From positions 1,091,001 to 1,155,000 of the forward strand of contig JAKOON010000012.1 of assembly GCA_022577435.1 (NCBI GenBank): a stretch of 64,000 nucleotides of DNA, read 5' to 3'. This DNA is from Embiotoca jacksoni (taxonomy: Eukaryota; Chordata; Actinopteri; Embiotocidae). Of this stretch, positions 38,117-60,300 are shown piece by piece. Position 1 is the first letter of the stretch. Every line of letters starts with the position of its first letter. A program made the position numbers and the translations under genes. A model generated the notes under the pieces. That model did no database searches, was not told where the DNA came from, and worked only from the letters and a program-made list of their open reading frames with translations.

Positions 38117-39485
38117 ATCTTGCAAGCTCATTAGTAGAAACAGGGAAAATGCCCTTGGCGAGAGTTTGCACCAAACTGATAGAAGGGATGAAAGATGTTT
38201 TAAATAAAACAAGCCTCATCCGAAATCCTCCGTGTGCACGAGGATTCCTGTCTGAATACCAACAGCTCAAATGTGTGCAATAGCTGCGTAATTTTACAGT
38301 CAATTAGTGCTTTTTTTTTTTTTTTTACTCCCTCTAAGTCTCTGACTGAGTGAATAAAATGTGCTTTAAACTCCTATAAAAAAAAAGGACTTTTAAATTG
38401 CCTGCATTTGTGATTTTATTGTTGCCATTTGAATTTGTAGATATGATTATTTTTTCTGTTCTACTTTATTTTAATTGAATAGGAACAGTGAATACTGAAC
38501 ATCTTGGATTAGAAATAAATATCTCCTTTGGGACAAATAACGATGGGTTTTCATTTCATTATGATGGTGATTACTTAAAAACAAAATGAAGAAAATGTTG
38601 TTTATTATTTCTAATTAATGGTGTGTACAGTCCATGTTCTGAATGATTATTTACAGCATTAAATTTCACATTTCAGGACACTTACTTTAAGCAAGAAATG
38701 CATACATTAAATTGGATGAAAGATGTCTGCTGATTTTGGACGTGTGCTCAAATCACCAAATCAATAATTCTAGATTGATGTAATTTTAGCAGCTTTTCAG
38801 AAAGATGAGAAAACGTATCGATTCGTCAGACACAAGAGTAAAACAAAGTTTGGAGCTGGACTCTTACGTCCAAGTTTTTTTTTTGTTGTTGTTTTTTTTG
38901 CAGCACCTCTGAGAAAGACGAGCACATGCGAACGGACAACAAGATTGTCAAGGTTACAAGAAAATACATCAGTGAGAGTCTGACACGAATTAAGTGTTCC
39001 AGTAAATTGGAAAAAACGTAACGGCTCAGGGAGTCTCACATATGTGGAGAGTTTCAGAGTCAGGATGCTCTGGTGAAACTTCCAGTCCTTCTCGTTATTC
39101 CCTTTACAGAAGATATGTACACAACACAGTGCATGTCTTCTTCTTTTCTTTATAAATATCTCCGGTTTGTTTGTGTCGCTGGTGGCTGTCTTTTACTTGT
39201 CACGCGCTGTATTTTTTTTGTGCCTGCTGTGTTTTCTGTCTCATCTGGTTACATTTCTCTCACCTTTGATTTTCCCAAAAAGCTCGGCTCCCTTTGACGT
39301 ATCAGTTGTCCAGTCTTTCGTCTCATCCTTCCCCTCCTGCATATCAAAACTTCCACTGATCTTTTTTTTTATCTTCTTACTTCCTCCTCTACTCTTCCTC
39401 ACTTCAGATCTCCAATCAATGTCTGGCTTCTTTTTTTTTTATATATATAATTTTTTCTTCCTTGACAGCTTCTCATCTCTCTGGC

Positions 39486-47431
<7,946 letters not shown>

Positions 47432-47435
<4 letters not shown>

Positions 47436-47455
47436 GATCTCGCTCCAGTGAACAT
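47432..47455 (-). promoter_or_regulatory. uORF overlapping the start codon of the D2-like receptor
   Basis: An ATG at 47455 opens a 7-codon frame whose TGA stop (47434-47432) overlaps the receptor ATG (47435-47433) as ATGA. It lies within the same exon (acceptor just upstream at 47463), so it would be present in every transcript using this exon. Confidence 0.7.
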
Positions 47456-49689
47456 GGTCGGGCTGAAAATTGATGACACAAAGACAGGAAGAGAAAATTA
47501 ATTACCCGGGGACCCTTCATGGCCCAACGTGCATTCGATCCAGTCGTTCACATTAGATCCGGCGGAGACGGGCAAGGTCAGTAAAAGGAAAGGTCATCGT
47601 GTCAGCGGGGCTGGAGCTGTGTCTTTAGTCTCACCTCTGAGACTCACCTTAGCAGGACACCACACAAAAGGACACGGGTACAAACAACGCTGCAACCTGC
47701 CCATATACACACACACACACACACACACGCACAGGTACACAGTCAAGGTCACCTTATTTCTTACAAACCACTCACTGAAATAAAGATACAATTTAAAAAA
47801 AAAATTGTCAGATCTCTACAGGTTGTTTTTTTTGCCCTCCCGGTGCTCTAAAGGTTCAACTGGAAGGAAGTAACTGCAATTCACGAAGGGAGAAAAACAA
47901 CTTTTGGCAACATGTTTTTGTACAAAACACATCAATTTAGCTGTCAAAACTTAGCTTCAGTTAAAGCTCTGAAGTGTGTTAAACACGCTCCGCAGGTTGG
48001 TTTCAAACATTAAGCTCTTTCTCTTTTCAAATCCTACGTTTCACTTATTTGCCTCGATTCTTCAAGTGCTTCGGGTGAAGTGATTCATTTGTGGAACAAA
48101 CGCGAGAAAATCATTTCCGCGAATGTCACGAACGGTCAAAACTACAGATGACATATTTAGACTGTGTACTTTGCACTTTTATTGACGGCGGTGATTTTCT
48201 GTATTTCTTATTCATTGACTGCCATCTATTAGTCAAACTATCCCTCTGGGATATTAATGCTCAGCTGTCCTCTGATCCACCAGCTCTGGAGCCATTACTG
48301 CTATATGGATGATTTAATTAAATCTGAAGAGTGAGCTAAGGACAGAGCAGTCCTCGTCCCGACCGATGGGAAATCAGACGGCAGTTGCTCTGACATGTTA
48401 AACGTTCCCTCACACCTGTTGGTGAGCTTGACATGAGAATTGATATAGAAATAGTGGATTTCTTTACACATTTGTGGGAGAAATACTGCAGATAAAGTGT
48501 GGAGAAACGGATTATGCTGCATGAGTTAAGACGTTTTCCTATGTTTGAAGCTTTCCTTTCTCACCATGAGAACCTGGAAATATTTGATTTCAGTCCAACT
48601 GTCATATGAAAGCTGACGACAGCCTGTGTATATAAAGAAGCAAACTACAAACATTTATGGCATTTGAGGTCTGCAGGGAGAAGTGCTCGAAAAGACTGAA
48701 TGAATTTTGAATTTATTTGACTATATTTCAAGAAATTTTTACATTTCCAGACCTGCAAATATGTTTTTTGTTTGTTTGAAAATCGAAAGCAGAAACAAAT
48801 GCCTGAGGACAGCTATGTTACAGAAGAAAAGCATCTGTTGTACATCCTTGTCCTGTCCCAGACAGATACCTATAAAACCCTTGAGACCACAAACGCTGCA
48901 ATAAACATGTCGGTTGGCTTTGTGTAAAGAAGAAACTGAGAGAAAGAGAATAGATGAACACAAAAACACATTAAATCAGGAATTCATCATTGACAGAAAC
49001 ACCGCCTGTGGTCAAACTTACAATCAATGACCCGCTGAAGCTGCTTGGGTTTCTGAAGACGGGAGCCATAATGAGGATACTTGAGAACTTTTCTTCCCGT
49101 CTCTGATAACTATATCGCTCTCTTCTGATACACCCCCAACAACCCGGCCGTACACGCAAAAAACTGCATGAATTGTTCATCAGCAAGAGGAAGTTAAAAC
49201 GGACAACCTGCGTGAACCTTCCTCTCAGCCTTCAGGTCAAGAATGAGGTCAGTGAGATTTTTGCCACCTTGACACCCGAACACACCATCACGTGCCTCAC
49301 ATACTGTTACAGTACATTTCACTTGACTGTCTCTGACCCTGACCCTGTGATCTGCATTGCTAATCAACACATATCCAAGATGGATTGGGCTCAACAAATC
49401 AATAGACTATTGCACCTGTTGACCGCACACCACTGGCCACAGCACCTGAAGAAGACATTATTATTTGTGGCACATGTATGGATTTCAAACGGTTGGATAT
49501 CGATGTGACTCAGTGGACGACTTGATGCGGAGTCGTATTAAGACACTATTATCGTGGTAAAGGTCAGTCCAATCGGTGCGGGGGCAGCAGTGTGTGTGCT
49601 AGACTGAAGATCATTTTTTCTTTTTCTTTTAGAAGTACCTCCAGAACATTGATCAGAAGGAGAGAATTTAAATAATGACACCATAACGA

Positions 49690-49810
49690 CTTTGAATAGG
49701 AGTCGAATGGACCGAGAGGGTTTTTTTTGGAGCCGGCCCCTAGTGTCCGTCAGTGGTGTTGCACTTAAAGGCACTTCTACATTGGCTTGGAGACTGCGTG
49801 TTTTTATGTA
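49690..49810. repeat. dispersed fish repeat fragment
   Basis: Contains ggagccggcccctagtgtcc and ggcacttctacattggctt, recurrent in a common teleost repeat. The family is not assigned. Confidence 0.45.
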
Positions 49811-50897
49811 CAATCTATGGTTTCAAACCTCCATGAAGTGTCTGTCCACTAGTGGGTGGTTAATGGCTAAAATAGAAAATAGCTAACAGATTAAAAGATT
49901 ATAGAAATAACCCTTAGTTGCATGCCTAAAATTAATTACTTATTTTAGGTGAACTTTACATGATGTAGTCTTCTTGGAAGAAAACAAAAAAAGACATGAA
50001 AACCCTTGTTTTCCAAAATTAGAGACCTCTCTTCACATCACGTTTGGGGACTTGAACTAAACCCCATTAATCTCAGTTGCCCTTATGATTGAGTTTAAAG
50101 ACATAAAAGAGCGAGATGCCCCAAGGACAGAGCGCCAACAACAGACTGCAGTGTTGTGCTTCAGTAAAGCTGCTGCAATTAAAGCAAAGAGATGAAGTCT
50201 TCAAACAGAACAGGGGCAGCCTTTTGCCAACAGCAGTTCATTGTTTAATTTTCCCGAACAGAGCCAGAAACCTCATATTTCAGAAAATAAATGGAGCTAA
50301 TATTTCATTACTACTATGGTGATCACAACACGAACATCTTCCATAAACCAAATTATGAATAGACCTGGTGGTGACATCGTTCTACTAACAGTCATCTCTT
50401 GCGATATAAGTGGAATCAAACACAAGACACAAACTACGAAGCCAAAGAAGTGAAGGCTGAGAACAATGTTGAGCCCCCGCTGTGTTTAGTTTTGAATTTA
50501 ACCGTCAGAAGCAAAAGATTACAAGGACAAGGAACATACTTGTGTGACAGAAGAACTAAGATCAAACTTTGAAATGTGCACAGACTGGAACTGTGTCACT
50601 ACAAAATACTGACCTGAGAACAAAAATCATAAGTAAAAATGAAGGATATGGCAAAACGTTTAAAAGCATTCATGTATATTCAGAATAAGAAAATATATAA
50701 TCATTCCTCCCTTTGAATAAACGTGACACAGAAGACTTAAATTTGTTTACTTTGCAGAATGACGCCTGTGCAGTTCATCGCAGCTCAGAAAAGTGTAACT
50801 GGGTTTGTCACTGAAGTAGGAGAAATGTTGCACGCAAGAGGGAAACTTTTGAAATGGAAAATATTTGCATATTTATTGAGTCTGGATTTTTTTTTTT

Positions 50898-50928
50898 TAT
50901 ATATGTATATATATATATATATATATAT
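50898..50928. repeat. (TA)n simple repeat
   Basis: About 15 TA units with one interruption, in the first intron of the D2-like gene. Confidence 0.85.
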
Positions 50929-53289
50929 GAAGGAGAATGAGCAAATGGAATTTTGAGAATTTCCAATAAGGTAGCTGAACGTATTTGTGGAGAAACCATA
51001 TCAACCACAAATTAATACACCCAAGCAAAACATTGGTGGAGGTCCAGTTGCCTTAAATTAATGAACCCACTAAATCCCAGATTTTTTTAATTTTTTTTTT
51101 AAAGACTTTACTCCTTAAACCCCTTGAAGTTGCAAGCTGATGTTCTGAATTTCCTGGAAATGACATTTAAAAGCATCACCTCGAAAGAAATCTACAGACG
51201 GACCTTTTTAGCTTAGCAGTTTTATACTTTTATAGATTCAGTCACGTCACTTATTTTTGTATTGTCTTTTTTTTTTTTAATCTATTGCGAGAAATAATGT
51301 ATTTTTATTGTATTGTGAAGCACATGATATTGCAATTTTGCACAAAAGGTGCTATATAAATATAGTGGGATGGGATGTGATGGGATATGATGCATTTCTG
51401 CCAGCTTGGTTTTGATTGGCTTTGTATAGTGGTACTTAGTCAAAAATAAAACTTTTCTGTGGACGTGTCCAACTTGCATTTGTATAATGTGATGTCCCAC
51501 AAAAGTTTCGGCTTCCACGGCTGCCGCAGTTTAAAAATAGGTTGGTGGTTCCTCTTTTTCTGCTACGTAGCCATGATGCCGGCTGTTGAGGGTGAAAAGT
51601 GTGTCGTTTAACTCTCAATCTGTGGATCAGTATGAGCGCACTAACAGTCCATGTTACTTGAGAGCATGAACTCCCTTATGCACTCAAAACAGTAAGAACG
51701 TATGTACGCCATTTTGAAACAACGTCATCTTTTTCCAGAGATGCAAAAGGGAAGTACACTGATCTGGTCATTTGACCTTTGACAAGGAAATATCTTTTCT
51801 TTTAAAAGTTGAGTTTTTTTTGTCTAGTGCTAACAGCTGTACCTGTAGAGCTTTAAAAAAAAACGAAAAAACATGAGGTCACAATTGTGATCAATGAGAC
51901 AAATTTACAGCGTGTGGTCTTCTTGTAGAAAGCAGATTGTTTTTGAAGCACGAAGTACTTAAACAATGAATTCATTTTACAACATCTCACGTCATTAAGG
52001 GAGATTAAACTCAATAAAAGCCGACTGGTTCCGGGCAATAAAACTCTGTTGTAAGCTTCTTAAATGATCTTTTGGATTCATTATTCCATTTTCCATATTA
52101 CAATCTTTTGATAATATCAGCAATTTCTCAACCAATTTCCCGCCTTCAGATAATAAAACCTTTCAACAGCCGTTGCGATTTGAAGCTTAACAACACAGGA
52201 TTTATTTTATTTTACAGAAAGACCTTCTTACCATCCAAACAGATAATCGCCACTAAACGCAATGTATGAGCAGAATATTGAGTGAGAACTTCAACAGGGT
52301 GAGATTATAAATAGGTGACCGTGTTTGTGTCTGTGAAGCACTCGCTGTATGTCCCGCTGCACCGTGCGCAGTTTTTATTGACTGCAAGGGGAAGGCCGTT
52401 GTTAACATCAGTTAATGGGTTTCCTTTCAGAACAGGGTACAGCGATCTCCGCTCGCATCAATTTCCCACACGGTCAATAAATCAAAGCTGCGTATTTGCT
52501 GCTCATCTTAAGCGCTCATACACAAGTACAGCAGGAAGGTTTTCCGAGGTCACGGCTACAAACGTCATCTGAATTTCTAAAATGTAACTCTTCAGGTCGG
52601 ATTTTATGAGACCGCAGATTAAGGAGTTCTTTTACTGTGTCTGCACAACTTTTTCCTCACCGAGTTCAAGCTTCACAGCCACTGCGACTGTTTTATAGTG
52701 AAATGTGTACTATTTTGTGATTTCCAACCGATAACAAAAGTGTAACTTCGAAGCACATCACTTTGTTCCACTGCTGTAGGGTTCCCCTGATTGCTTTTTA
52801 TACTCTCCATCACCATACAGTAAATGCCACTTACACCCTTACGCTCCATGCGTCATTAAGGAAAAGACATTATGGAGAAATATGGATGTGCAGTGTTATT
52901 AAGCAGAGATGAATGACCCAAAATGATGTGCAGCAAGACTGATGTGTTAGAATGCAAATGTTAATAAAGAAAAAAAAAAAGTGAGGTCATGATGTAGAAA
53001 GGAGGACAGCGGCTACAAACCTGTCCAATTAGGGTTTTTTTTTTTTTTTTTTAGACCAATAAAGTGTGAAGCTAATGAAAGGGCTGTTTTACTTGACTTA
53101 GTTTAATCCAAGTAAAAGCTTCCCAACCAAAACCCCAGTTGTTTAAACTTAATTGTTACATGACAGCGAAGCAACGGCTAAAAATGAGATTTCCAATTTG
53201 TGGTGCGTGTCCGCAATATCTAATCGGCGTTTCAGAGTTTGGGCTTGTTTGTGAAAGTTTTTCTCGAGACCCTGTTGTCCAAGCAGGTG

Positions 53290-53322
<33 letters not shown>

Positions 53323-54957
53323 CGAGATGTAGCACAGATGTTTTCTCGAGCCTCGAAACGTTACTGCATGATTAAAGCAGCCATTTTGATGCAAGTCCTT
53401 CGGTGCTGTTGCTCATTAGAACCTTGATTTACTTTGTACAGTTTCACATTTGTTATGGGAATTACAGTCTAATTGGAGTCTGAGCGATATGAAGTCATAA
53501 CATGGCCCTCTCAGCGTCTTGGAGGCAGACGGAAATGAGAAAACAAGGTTGCATGCAAACGCAAAGTTGTGTATTTTATATTCAGAATAAACCGGCGGAG
53601 ATGATGTGTTGGGAGATTTAAAAAAAAAAAAAAGCTTCAAAAAGCTGTGAGAATACAAACATGTAAAATAAGACAAAAATACTCTCTTAAAAACCTCTAA
53701 ATGTGATAAATCTGTCTGTTTAAATGACTAAATGTGGTGTTTCTGTGGCAGTTATTATGAATTGATGTTCTGTGAGGAACAAAAGTCGGCCTGTTGTGAC
53801 CATTTTCTCCTTTAAAATTTCACTTTAGCTTTCAAACTTAATCAACCACTCAATTTACCATCTATACTTCAGATGCATCATTTGTATCTCTGACCCACAT
53901 CTTTAACCATGCTGAGGTTAAAATGAATATTGAAACAAGGTCTTTAGGTGGAGAATATTGTGAACTACTGACCATAGCAAATAAATAAGTGCGTGTTATG
54001 GTGTGAAAAACACCAGTAATTTGAAAATGCAGTGCATGTTTGTCTTTTTGGACCCTAATTAACTGCCAAAATGAAGCTCTACATTTGATACAGATGATAT
54101 CTTTTATGGTTTTTAATATTCTAAACTAATGATGCCTCATTTTTCCTGGAACAGACAAGCTTGTAATCTCCTTCTGGGCTGTGTAATTACATCAGAGTTT
54201 GCTGTTTTACTTCATTTTCTGATTGCTGACCTCTCACTGCCTTTAACCTCCTTGTTGTCCAAACTCTGCCTTCAGTAACATTCATCAGCCGCTCCTCTTA
54301 TCGCCTTCTCCTCCTGTCCAATCTCCTGTTTCTCTTCTTCTGCTGCTCGGCTCGGGAGACACTTGACAGGTCTATTACATCCTTGGCCTTGTCTGCCCCC
54401 AAAAAACACTAAGAAAAAGAAAAAAAAAGAGCAGGGAAGAGAGGAGAAAGACGCTTTCAAAAAAAAAAAACACTCCTTCAAATTTTCCCCCGGCTTTGCT
54501 GAGGCGATGAACTGGCCTGCAATAAATCTTTAATTTCTTTCACTGAGAGGCAGGAATTGAGTCTCAGCCGGTGGGAATGATGTGGATGTTCAGCCACGGT
54601 ATAATCAGCTCTGCTGAGATCCGGGCAGAACATCTTCACGGTCTCAGCTCCCCTTTCGACTCCCGAAACTCCTCGAGCTCCTTTTTTCTGAAGTTTTTAA
54701 TGAGCCGCCGGCGACTTTTGAAAACAAATCAAATGAGAGGGCGGTTGCATTTAGTTATACAACTCATGGAAATCCAAGAGCGATTCCTGATTAGAAACGA
54801 ATCAACTCAATGAAAGTTGAAAACGTCTTCTCGTGGGGGACATCTTTTCTGTTGTAAGTGGAATTTGGTGTAACAACAGTCCGGCCAATAAACTGTGTTT
54901 TCACCTCAGAAGATAAACACTGTCCCCCATCTACACTCTCAATCAGCAGCCTGTGCA

Positions 54958-55319
54958 AAGCCATCCATCCCTTATCTATACCCGCTTTATCCTGAACAGG
55001 GTCACAGGCGGGCTGGAGCCTATCCCAGCTCACTTTTGGGCGAAGGCACGGTGCACCACGGACAGGTCGCCAGTCCATCACAGGGCCAACACTTATAGAC
55101 AGACGGAAACAGAGACCATTCACAATTTATAGAAACACCAGTTAACCTGAGGTGCATGTTTTTTGGCTGGTGGGAGGAAGCCGGAGTACCCGGAGAGAAC
55201 CCACGCAGGCACGGGGAGAACATGCAAACTCCGCACAGAAAGGCCCGAGACCGGATTCGCACCCGGGACTTTTTCACTGCGAGGTCACAATGCTAACCAC
55301 TGCACCACTATACTGTGCC
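54958..55319 (-). mobile_element. tRNA-headed SINE, minus strand
   Basis: Read on the minus strand it begins with a tRNA-like head. A box A-like TGGTGCAGTGGTTAGC lies at 55292-55307 and a box B-like GGTGCGAATCC at 55253-55263, one base off the consensus. The body includes agaacatgcaaactccgcac, acccggagagaacccacgc and tcgccagtccatcacagg (plus-strand readings), and it ends in a ggatgg-type tail at 54958-54968. This is a very common fish SINE type; the exact family is not assigned. Confidence 0.75.
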
Positions 55320-57109
55320 AAACACGGCCCTGATACCGAAAACAACGAAAGGTTGTGATGTGTGACACCTCGTAATAAACGCACCGAGTGACGTCCAGCG
55401 TTAGTGAATGAGAAAAGACAGACAGAAAAATCACACCGTCAACTCAGTAGAGAGGAGGTGTCCAAGGTAAAATAAGGTCCTTTGTGCTTCATTTTTAAAA
55501 GTAATTGAAGGTGAGTTATTGAGACAGGCTATTTTTTTTAATAAAACATGAGCTGCTACCTCCCATGCAATAAGAAATCTGCCAAAGACTCGATAAAAGA
55601 GATTAAATGAGCCACAGAGGAACGCAGAGCGGGAGTCAGGATCAATTCTCTTACATGTAATGAACACTTTCTCTTGTAATAACTTGAAGAAGAAGAAGAA
55701 AAAAAAAAAGAAGAATTGAAAAAAAATCAGCAGAATACCTTTTGTGATTTGAATTCCCGACCACTTAATTAACAAACAGGAGAGGGAAGCAATTAAACAC
55801 ACATTGAGACACAGGAGGCGACGCTGCAACCACAAAGACCTCTTAGTCAATGTGGCATCTTTTAAAAAGAAAAAAAAGAGAGACACTGCAGCTTTTCGAA
55901 GTCACCTCAGCGTGTCTGATGTGCCCGGAGTTGAAATTAAAGTCGAACTAACACCCAATTACATCCCATCTGTTGAGGGAAACAGAAGCTCCTGTCGCTC
56001 CATTCGCTGTTCAAAGTGGAAGTCAGTCAGTTTGCCCCAAAACCACACTGCAGGTGGGGAGAAAGACATTTTAAAAGAGTCAATATAATCAGAGTTAGCG
56101 GCTGTTTACGCTCTTGACCATATGTGCCACTGACGCAGAAGCTCGACGTGTCTTTCTACATCTATACATTTCGCGTGCCACCGGCTTCGTTAATGAGAGA
56201 ATCCCTCCAAACCGAACATTTGGCCACCAGAGGGTACCATCAATGAGAAAGATATTGCGTTATCTGTTTTCCGCCATTCAAATGCAGGCAATATAATTAC
56301 ATTTCATCAGGGCATCGTTGCATGGGGATCAAATATAATATGGGACAAATGCTATAGGGTTCAAGGTGGATGCAGCAACACAAACAAAACCAAAATAAAT
56401 TATTGATATATTTTTGTCCTATACATCCTCTGCACATGACGTCAAAGCAGAAAAACATGATCTCATAATCTACACTATCGGACCTCACCGTACAGTCAAT
56501 GAACTAATTTTATACATAATGTACATATTATAAAATATTTATGACCCATGTAACTGTTGAAATAGTTATTTTCCATAGATTTTCTAAAGTTTTATTACAC
56601 AGCTTTAATCTATGGCTGCTATATTTGTTTTTTGTAACCAGCAGCATTGTTTATGGAAGTGCTGTATTTTGTATACATTTGGTATATATATATATTTTTA
56701 AGCTGGCATCCACAAACACGTACAGAGCTGTTTTACATACTATGCCAAATACACTTTAAAATACAACTTGCAGCATGGCAGCTTATGCTCGTATATAAAA
56801 TAATGAGGCTGAAAATGTGCATAAATTCAAAGTCCAAGCCAATAACAAAAATGTTCACACGCACATAAAATCAACGCTACTCCCGGTTTTTTCTTTACCT
56901 AACTTGTCAGTCATTCCACAATAGCCTACCAAAAGGAAAAGTACCGCAACCCCACATTAAACGTCAAATCACAACAAGAAGTTGCCCACCGACTGCTCTC
57001 GGTCTGATCTAAATAAACACGTTTCTAACAATAAAAGTGCGTTTTCCACCTCTTATATACATATATATATTTTTTTTGTTGTTGTTGTTGTTTTAAAGCG
57101 TTTACTTAC

Positions 57110-57300
57110 CCTCTCCCGGCAGAGCTGCTCACGTCCAGTCCGCTCTCCTCTCAGCAGCAACAACAAAGCTGGTCGTCAGCCTGCAGCATCCCATCAAGCA
57201 GTTTAACCGCCGACCCTCTCACCTTGACCTCGGTCCAGTCAGGCTGCGCTCCGCTCCTTCAGCCCCGCTCCTCTGTCTGTCGTATCGGCGGTCGGGTCAG
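57110..57300 (-). promoter_or_regulatory. non-coding first exon and promoter region of the D2-like receptor gene
   Basis: A perfect donor (GAGAGG followed by GTAAGT) ends a minus-strand exon at 57110. Upstream sequence to about 57300 is GC-rich with CpGs (gtcgtatcggcggtcgggtc), in contrast to the AT-rich introns. The next acceptor in the same direction belongs to the receptor's first coding exon. A purine tract (57331-57387) lies just beyond. The upstream end of the exon is not defined. Confidence 0.6.
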
Positions 57301-57330
57301 CTGGGCGGGAGTCTGAGGGAACAGTCGGTG

Positions 57331-57387
57331 GAGGAGAGGAGGAAGAAGAGGAGGAGGAGGAGGAGGAGGAGGAAGAGGAGGAGGAGA
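57331..57387. repeat. (GGA)n purine tract upstream of the D2-like first exon
   Basis: Nearly pure A/G with about nine GAG/GGA repeats in a row. On the transcribed strand it is a CCT-rich pyrimidine tract. Confidence 0.85.
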
Positions 57388-57399
57388 ATTTCGCGCAGA

Positions 57400-60300
57400 T
57401 TCCTACAGTTTCGGTTGTTTATATCTGCGGGAGAAAAAATAAATAAATAAATAAAAAGCAGAGCTGCTCCTGTCGCAGACATACTGTAATCCTATTGGCT
57501 GAGTAGAATATTAGGGGGCGGGGCTAAGACACACCAGTCTATTTTGCCTAATATACCTATCTGCTTTCACCTGGAGAGTTAGATAAGATAAATAAGATTG
57601 TCTTCACACTGCAAGATGATGCTTTTTTTTTTACAGAGCAAACAAAGGAAGTTAAGCAGCTGCTGCATCATAAATACTTCTCCTTTTCACTGAAAACTTA
57701 CTTTCCAAAAGTTAAAATGCAGGACTTGTACTTACTAGATATGATCATAGGGCAGTTCTTCTATGATTATTGAGGAGGACAAATAATTATGTGACTGGAC
57801 TGAGGGAACAGAATATACAGACTGCACTTATTCACCAGCTACTGCAAGAAATGAATAAATAAAGTTTCTTCATGTAGCTACTTTTCATATATATATATAT
57901 CATTATGGAGTCGACCTTCAAGATGGTGAGGCTTACTGTCACTGAGCTTACGTCCTTTCATACATGTTGCTTTGAGTGAAATGAAGCTGGGTGGATACAT
58001 CCATTTGTTTAAAAAAAGTTAAATAGATAAATACATAAACTGCTCGTATTAACGGGGACTCGTGGTAAACAGCGGCGTATTGTAGTAACTACATTCACTT
58101 AATGACTGTATTTAAGTACAATTTTGAGGTATTAGCACTTTTCACGAGTAATTACATGTTGTGCTGAAACTTTTTGGAGATTACAATAAAATGCAATGCA
58201 TCAATAATTACACTACACCAATATGATGACCTATATTGTCAAATATTTCTCGAGATCTGAGTGCTTCATCCACCTGTAAGTTTGGATGGATTTGAATCTC
58301 ATAATCAAAAGAAACTTGCTTTTGCTCAAACCGGGGATTCGTGGTTTTGCTGCCAATATATCAAAGGTGTTGACCCATCATTTAAAACACTCCAACTCCC
58401 AATTTATCCCAAAATATACTTTAAATAAAAAGCCAAACTCCTCGCGGGTGGAGGTTCTCCCTGATTTGAATTTGCAGCTCGGGAGCACAAAACATTGATC
58501 GAACGTCTGACTGAACTGATATAATAATCCAGGTTGTTCGGAAGGTCAGCCTATTAATCAATATTACAGTTTAATGAACCTGTTTACTTTCTTTTTTTTT
58601 TTTACATCCTAGAGCACCTGCATGATAATAGTGGCTGACAAGAGTGACGAGAAAATCATGACATTTGAAATACATCATAGAAATTAGAGGTGCAGTTCCA
58701 GCACAAGAGTGAATTAGATCCCTGGATATTAATGGAGAGTTTATTTCCTTCATTGCTGAAATAATGTGGCTTCTTTCACAACACAATGACCAACAGGTTT
58801 TATGGTCAAAGTGAAAACAGCCGTCTCCACAAAGGTGATCTAACTTTTAAAAAAGAAACTTATAAAAACAACAGCAATAGAAAAGAGTGGTACAAAACAA
58901 CTAAACAAAAAGTAGACAAAACATTCTGCCAGCTGTAGTCGCCCATTCCAGCGAGCCGGCGGTAATGAGGAATAACACCGCGGAGTTAAACACTATTTGG
59001 ATATACAAGGAGGACGATTTTTGTCAGGCAAAGTCATCGCAGAGATTCACGGGAGATATAAAAATGCTAACGGCAAAGAATAAATCTGCTCGGGAACAAA
59101 TGAGGTGACAAGACCAAGGTGGAAACTTTGCTGTTTGAACAAAGGCGACTGGTCAAATGAGACGATTTGAAAGCAGCCCATCCTCTCTGCCACCTCAAAG
59201 ACAGATGTGCATTTAAGTGAAATGTGACATCGTGTTCGGTTGATGCCATTAGGTGCTATAAATCCTCGTGCTTCCAGACCCAAATGGGTTCGACCTTGCA
59301 CTTTTCCCCTTCTTGAAAACCAAATCAGTGCCTGGGACAAGGTTGCACGGAGGGGTAGCGGCGCCGACTAACCGCTTCACAGTCGGCGGTAGGTGCGTGA
59401 ATTTACCTTTAACAAGAGGTAAGAGTTTATCCAGCGCTCGGCTACTTTTGAAATGCATCCTTGCAGAAAACCAGAAGCTTTTCATCTTTCCTGCTGTGTG
59501 TTCCCCCCCCCCCCCCCCCCACCCCACCCACCTCCACCATGTAACCACCCCTCCCTCCCTCCCTCTCGTCCACATACCATATTTATAATCCCCTTCAATG
59601 AAGAGCAGGAGACCCAGTGGCTCCGGGGCGCAAAACAGGAGGAGAAGTCAATTAGAGAGAGAGGAGAGAGGACTGGAGATCAGAGGAGGAACGAGAAGGA
59701 AGAGAGAGCCTCTCGAGCTGCAAACACAGTCGAATGCAAGAGACAGAAACGAGCCGCTGAGTGCAAAGACGTTATAATAAAAACAAGTGCAATATTATTT
59801 TTTTTTCATTAAAAACCTTTTATTTTAAAAGGTTAAGATAGAGAATTGAACAAGCTGCCTCGGACAAGTGGGCACCCAAAGCAGACGGTGAGCCCGACAT
59901 TTCCACACAAATCAGCCGGGTCTTTTGGAAACCTCAAAAGTGATGCAAAACATCGACATCGTTTTTTTTTGTTTGTTTTTTTTTGTCCTCGCATCCGCTG
60001 AGCCATTCCATCCCTTGTAATACTTATTACACAAACGTGAATAAACCCAAATGGGAAAACTCAAATTCATTTATCTTTGACAACACACAGAAATGCACCA
60101 CTTTACCTCCTCCACAATTTTGTTGTCCTGATTTGCTCTTTTGCAATTGGCAGCTGTGGCCTTAAAACACTGGCCCCTTTCACCTGGCTTTGGGTTTGGT
60201 CTCATAATAGTCCACACCCGCTTACACAAGTCGAGAGTCTTATCAGAGCCGGTGGCAGTCAGGACAGGGTGATATCTCATCTCCAGACGGAGCCTGAGGT

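Larger units (their letters stand above)
33791..39485. other. intergenic region and 3' UTR of the D2-like receptor gene
   Basis: No coding exon. It holds a compound GT microsatellite (34366-34420), a dispersed fish repeat (34950-35370), a mariner transposase remnant (36572-36986) with a related non-coding segment (37006-37110), a T run (37709-37731) and a (CA)n array (38062-38115). Minus-strand AATAAA signals at 38601-38606, 38465-38470 and 38415-38420 could end the receptor transcript; which one is used cannot be decided from sequence. Confidence 0.55.
47463..57109. other. first intron of the D2-like receptor gene
   Basis: A 9.6-kb intron between the non-coding exon ending at 57110 and the first coding exon (acceptor at 47463). 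It contains a short CA array (47707-47728), a dispersed repeat fragment (49690-49810), a TA-rich run (50898-50928), an A run (53290-53321), a SINE (54958-55319) and homopolymers. No coding exon is recognised. Confidence 0.6.

Noticed and set aside
55263..55292. Possible tRNA gene from the A and B box motifs on the minus strand
   Set aside because: The cloverleaf cannot be completed and the body matches a common SINE; it is a SINE head and not a tRNA gene.
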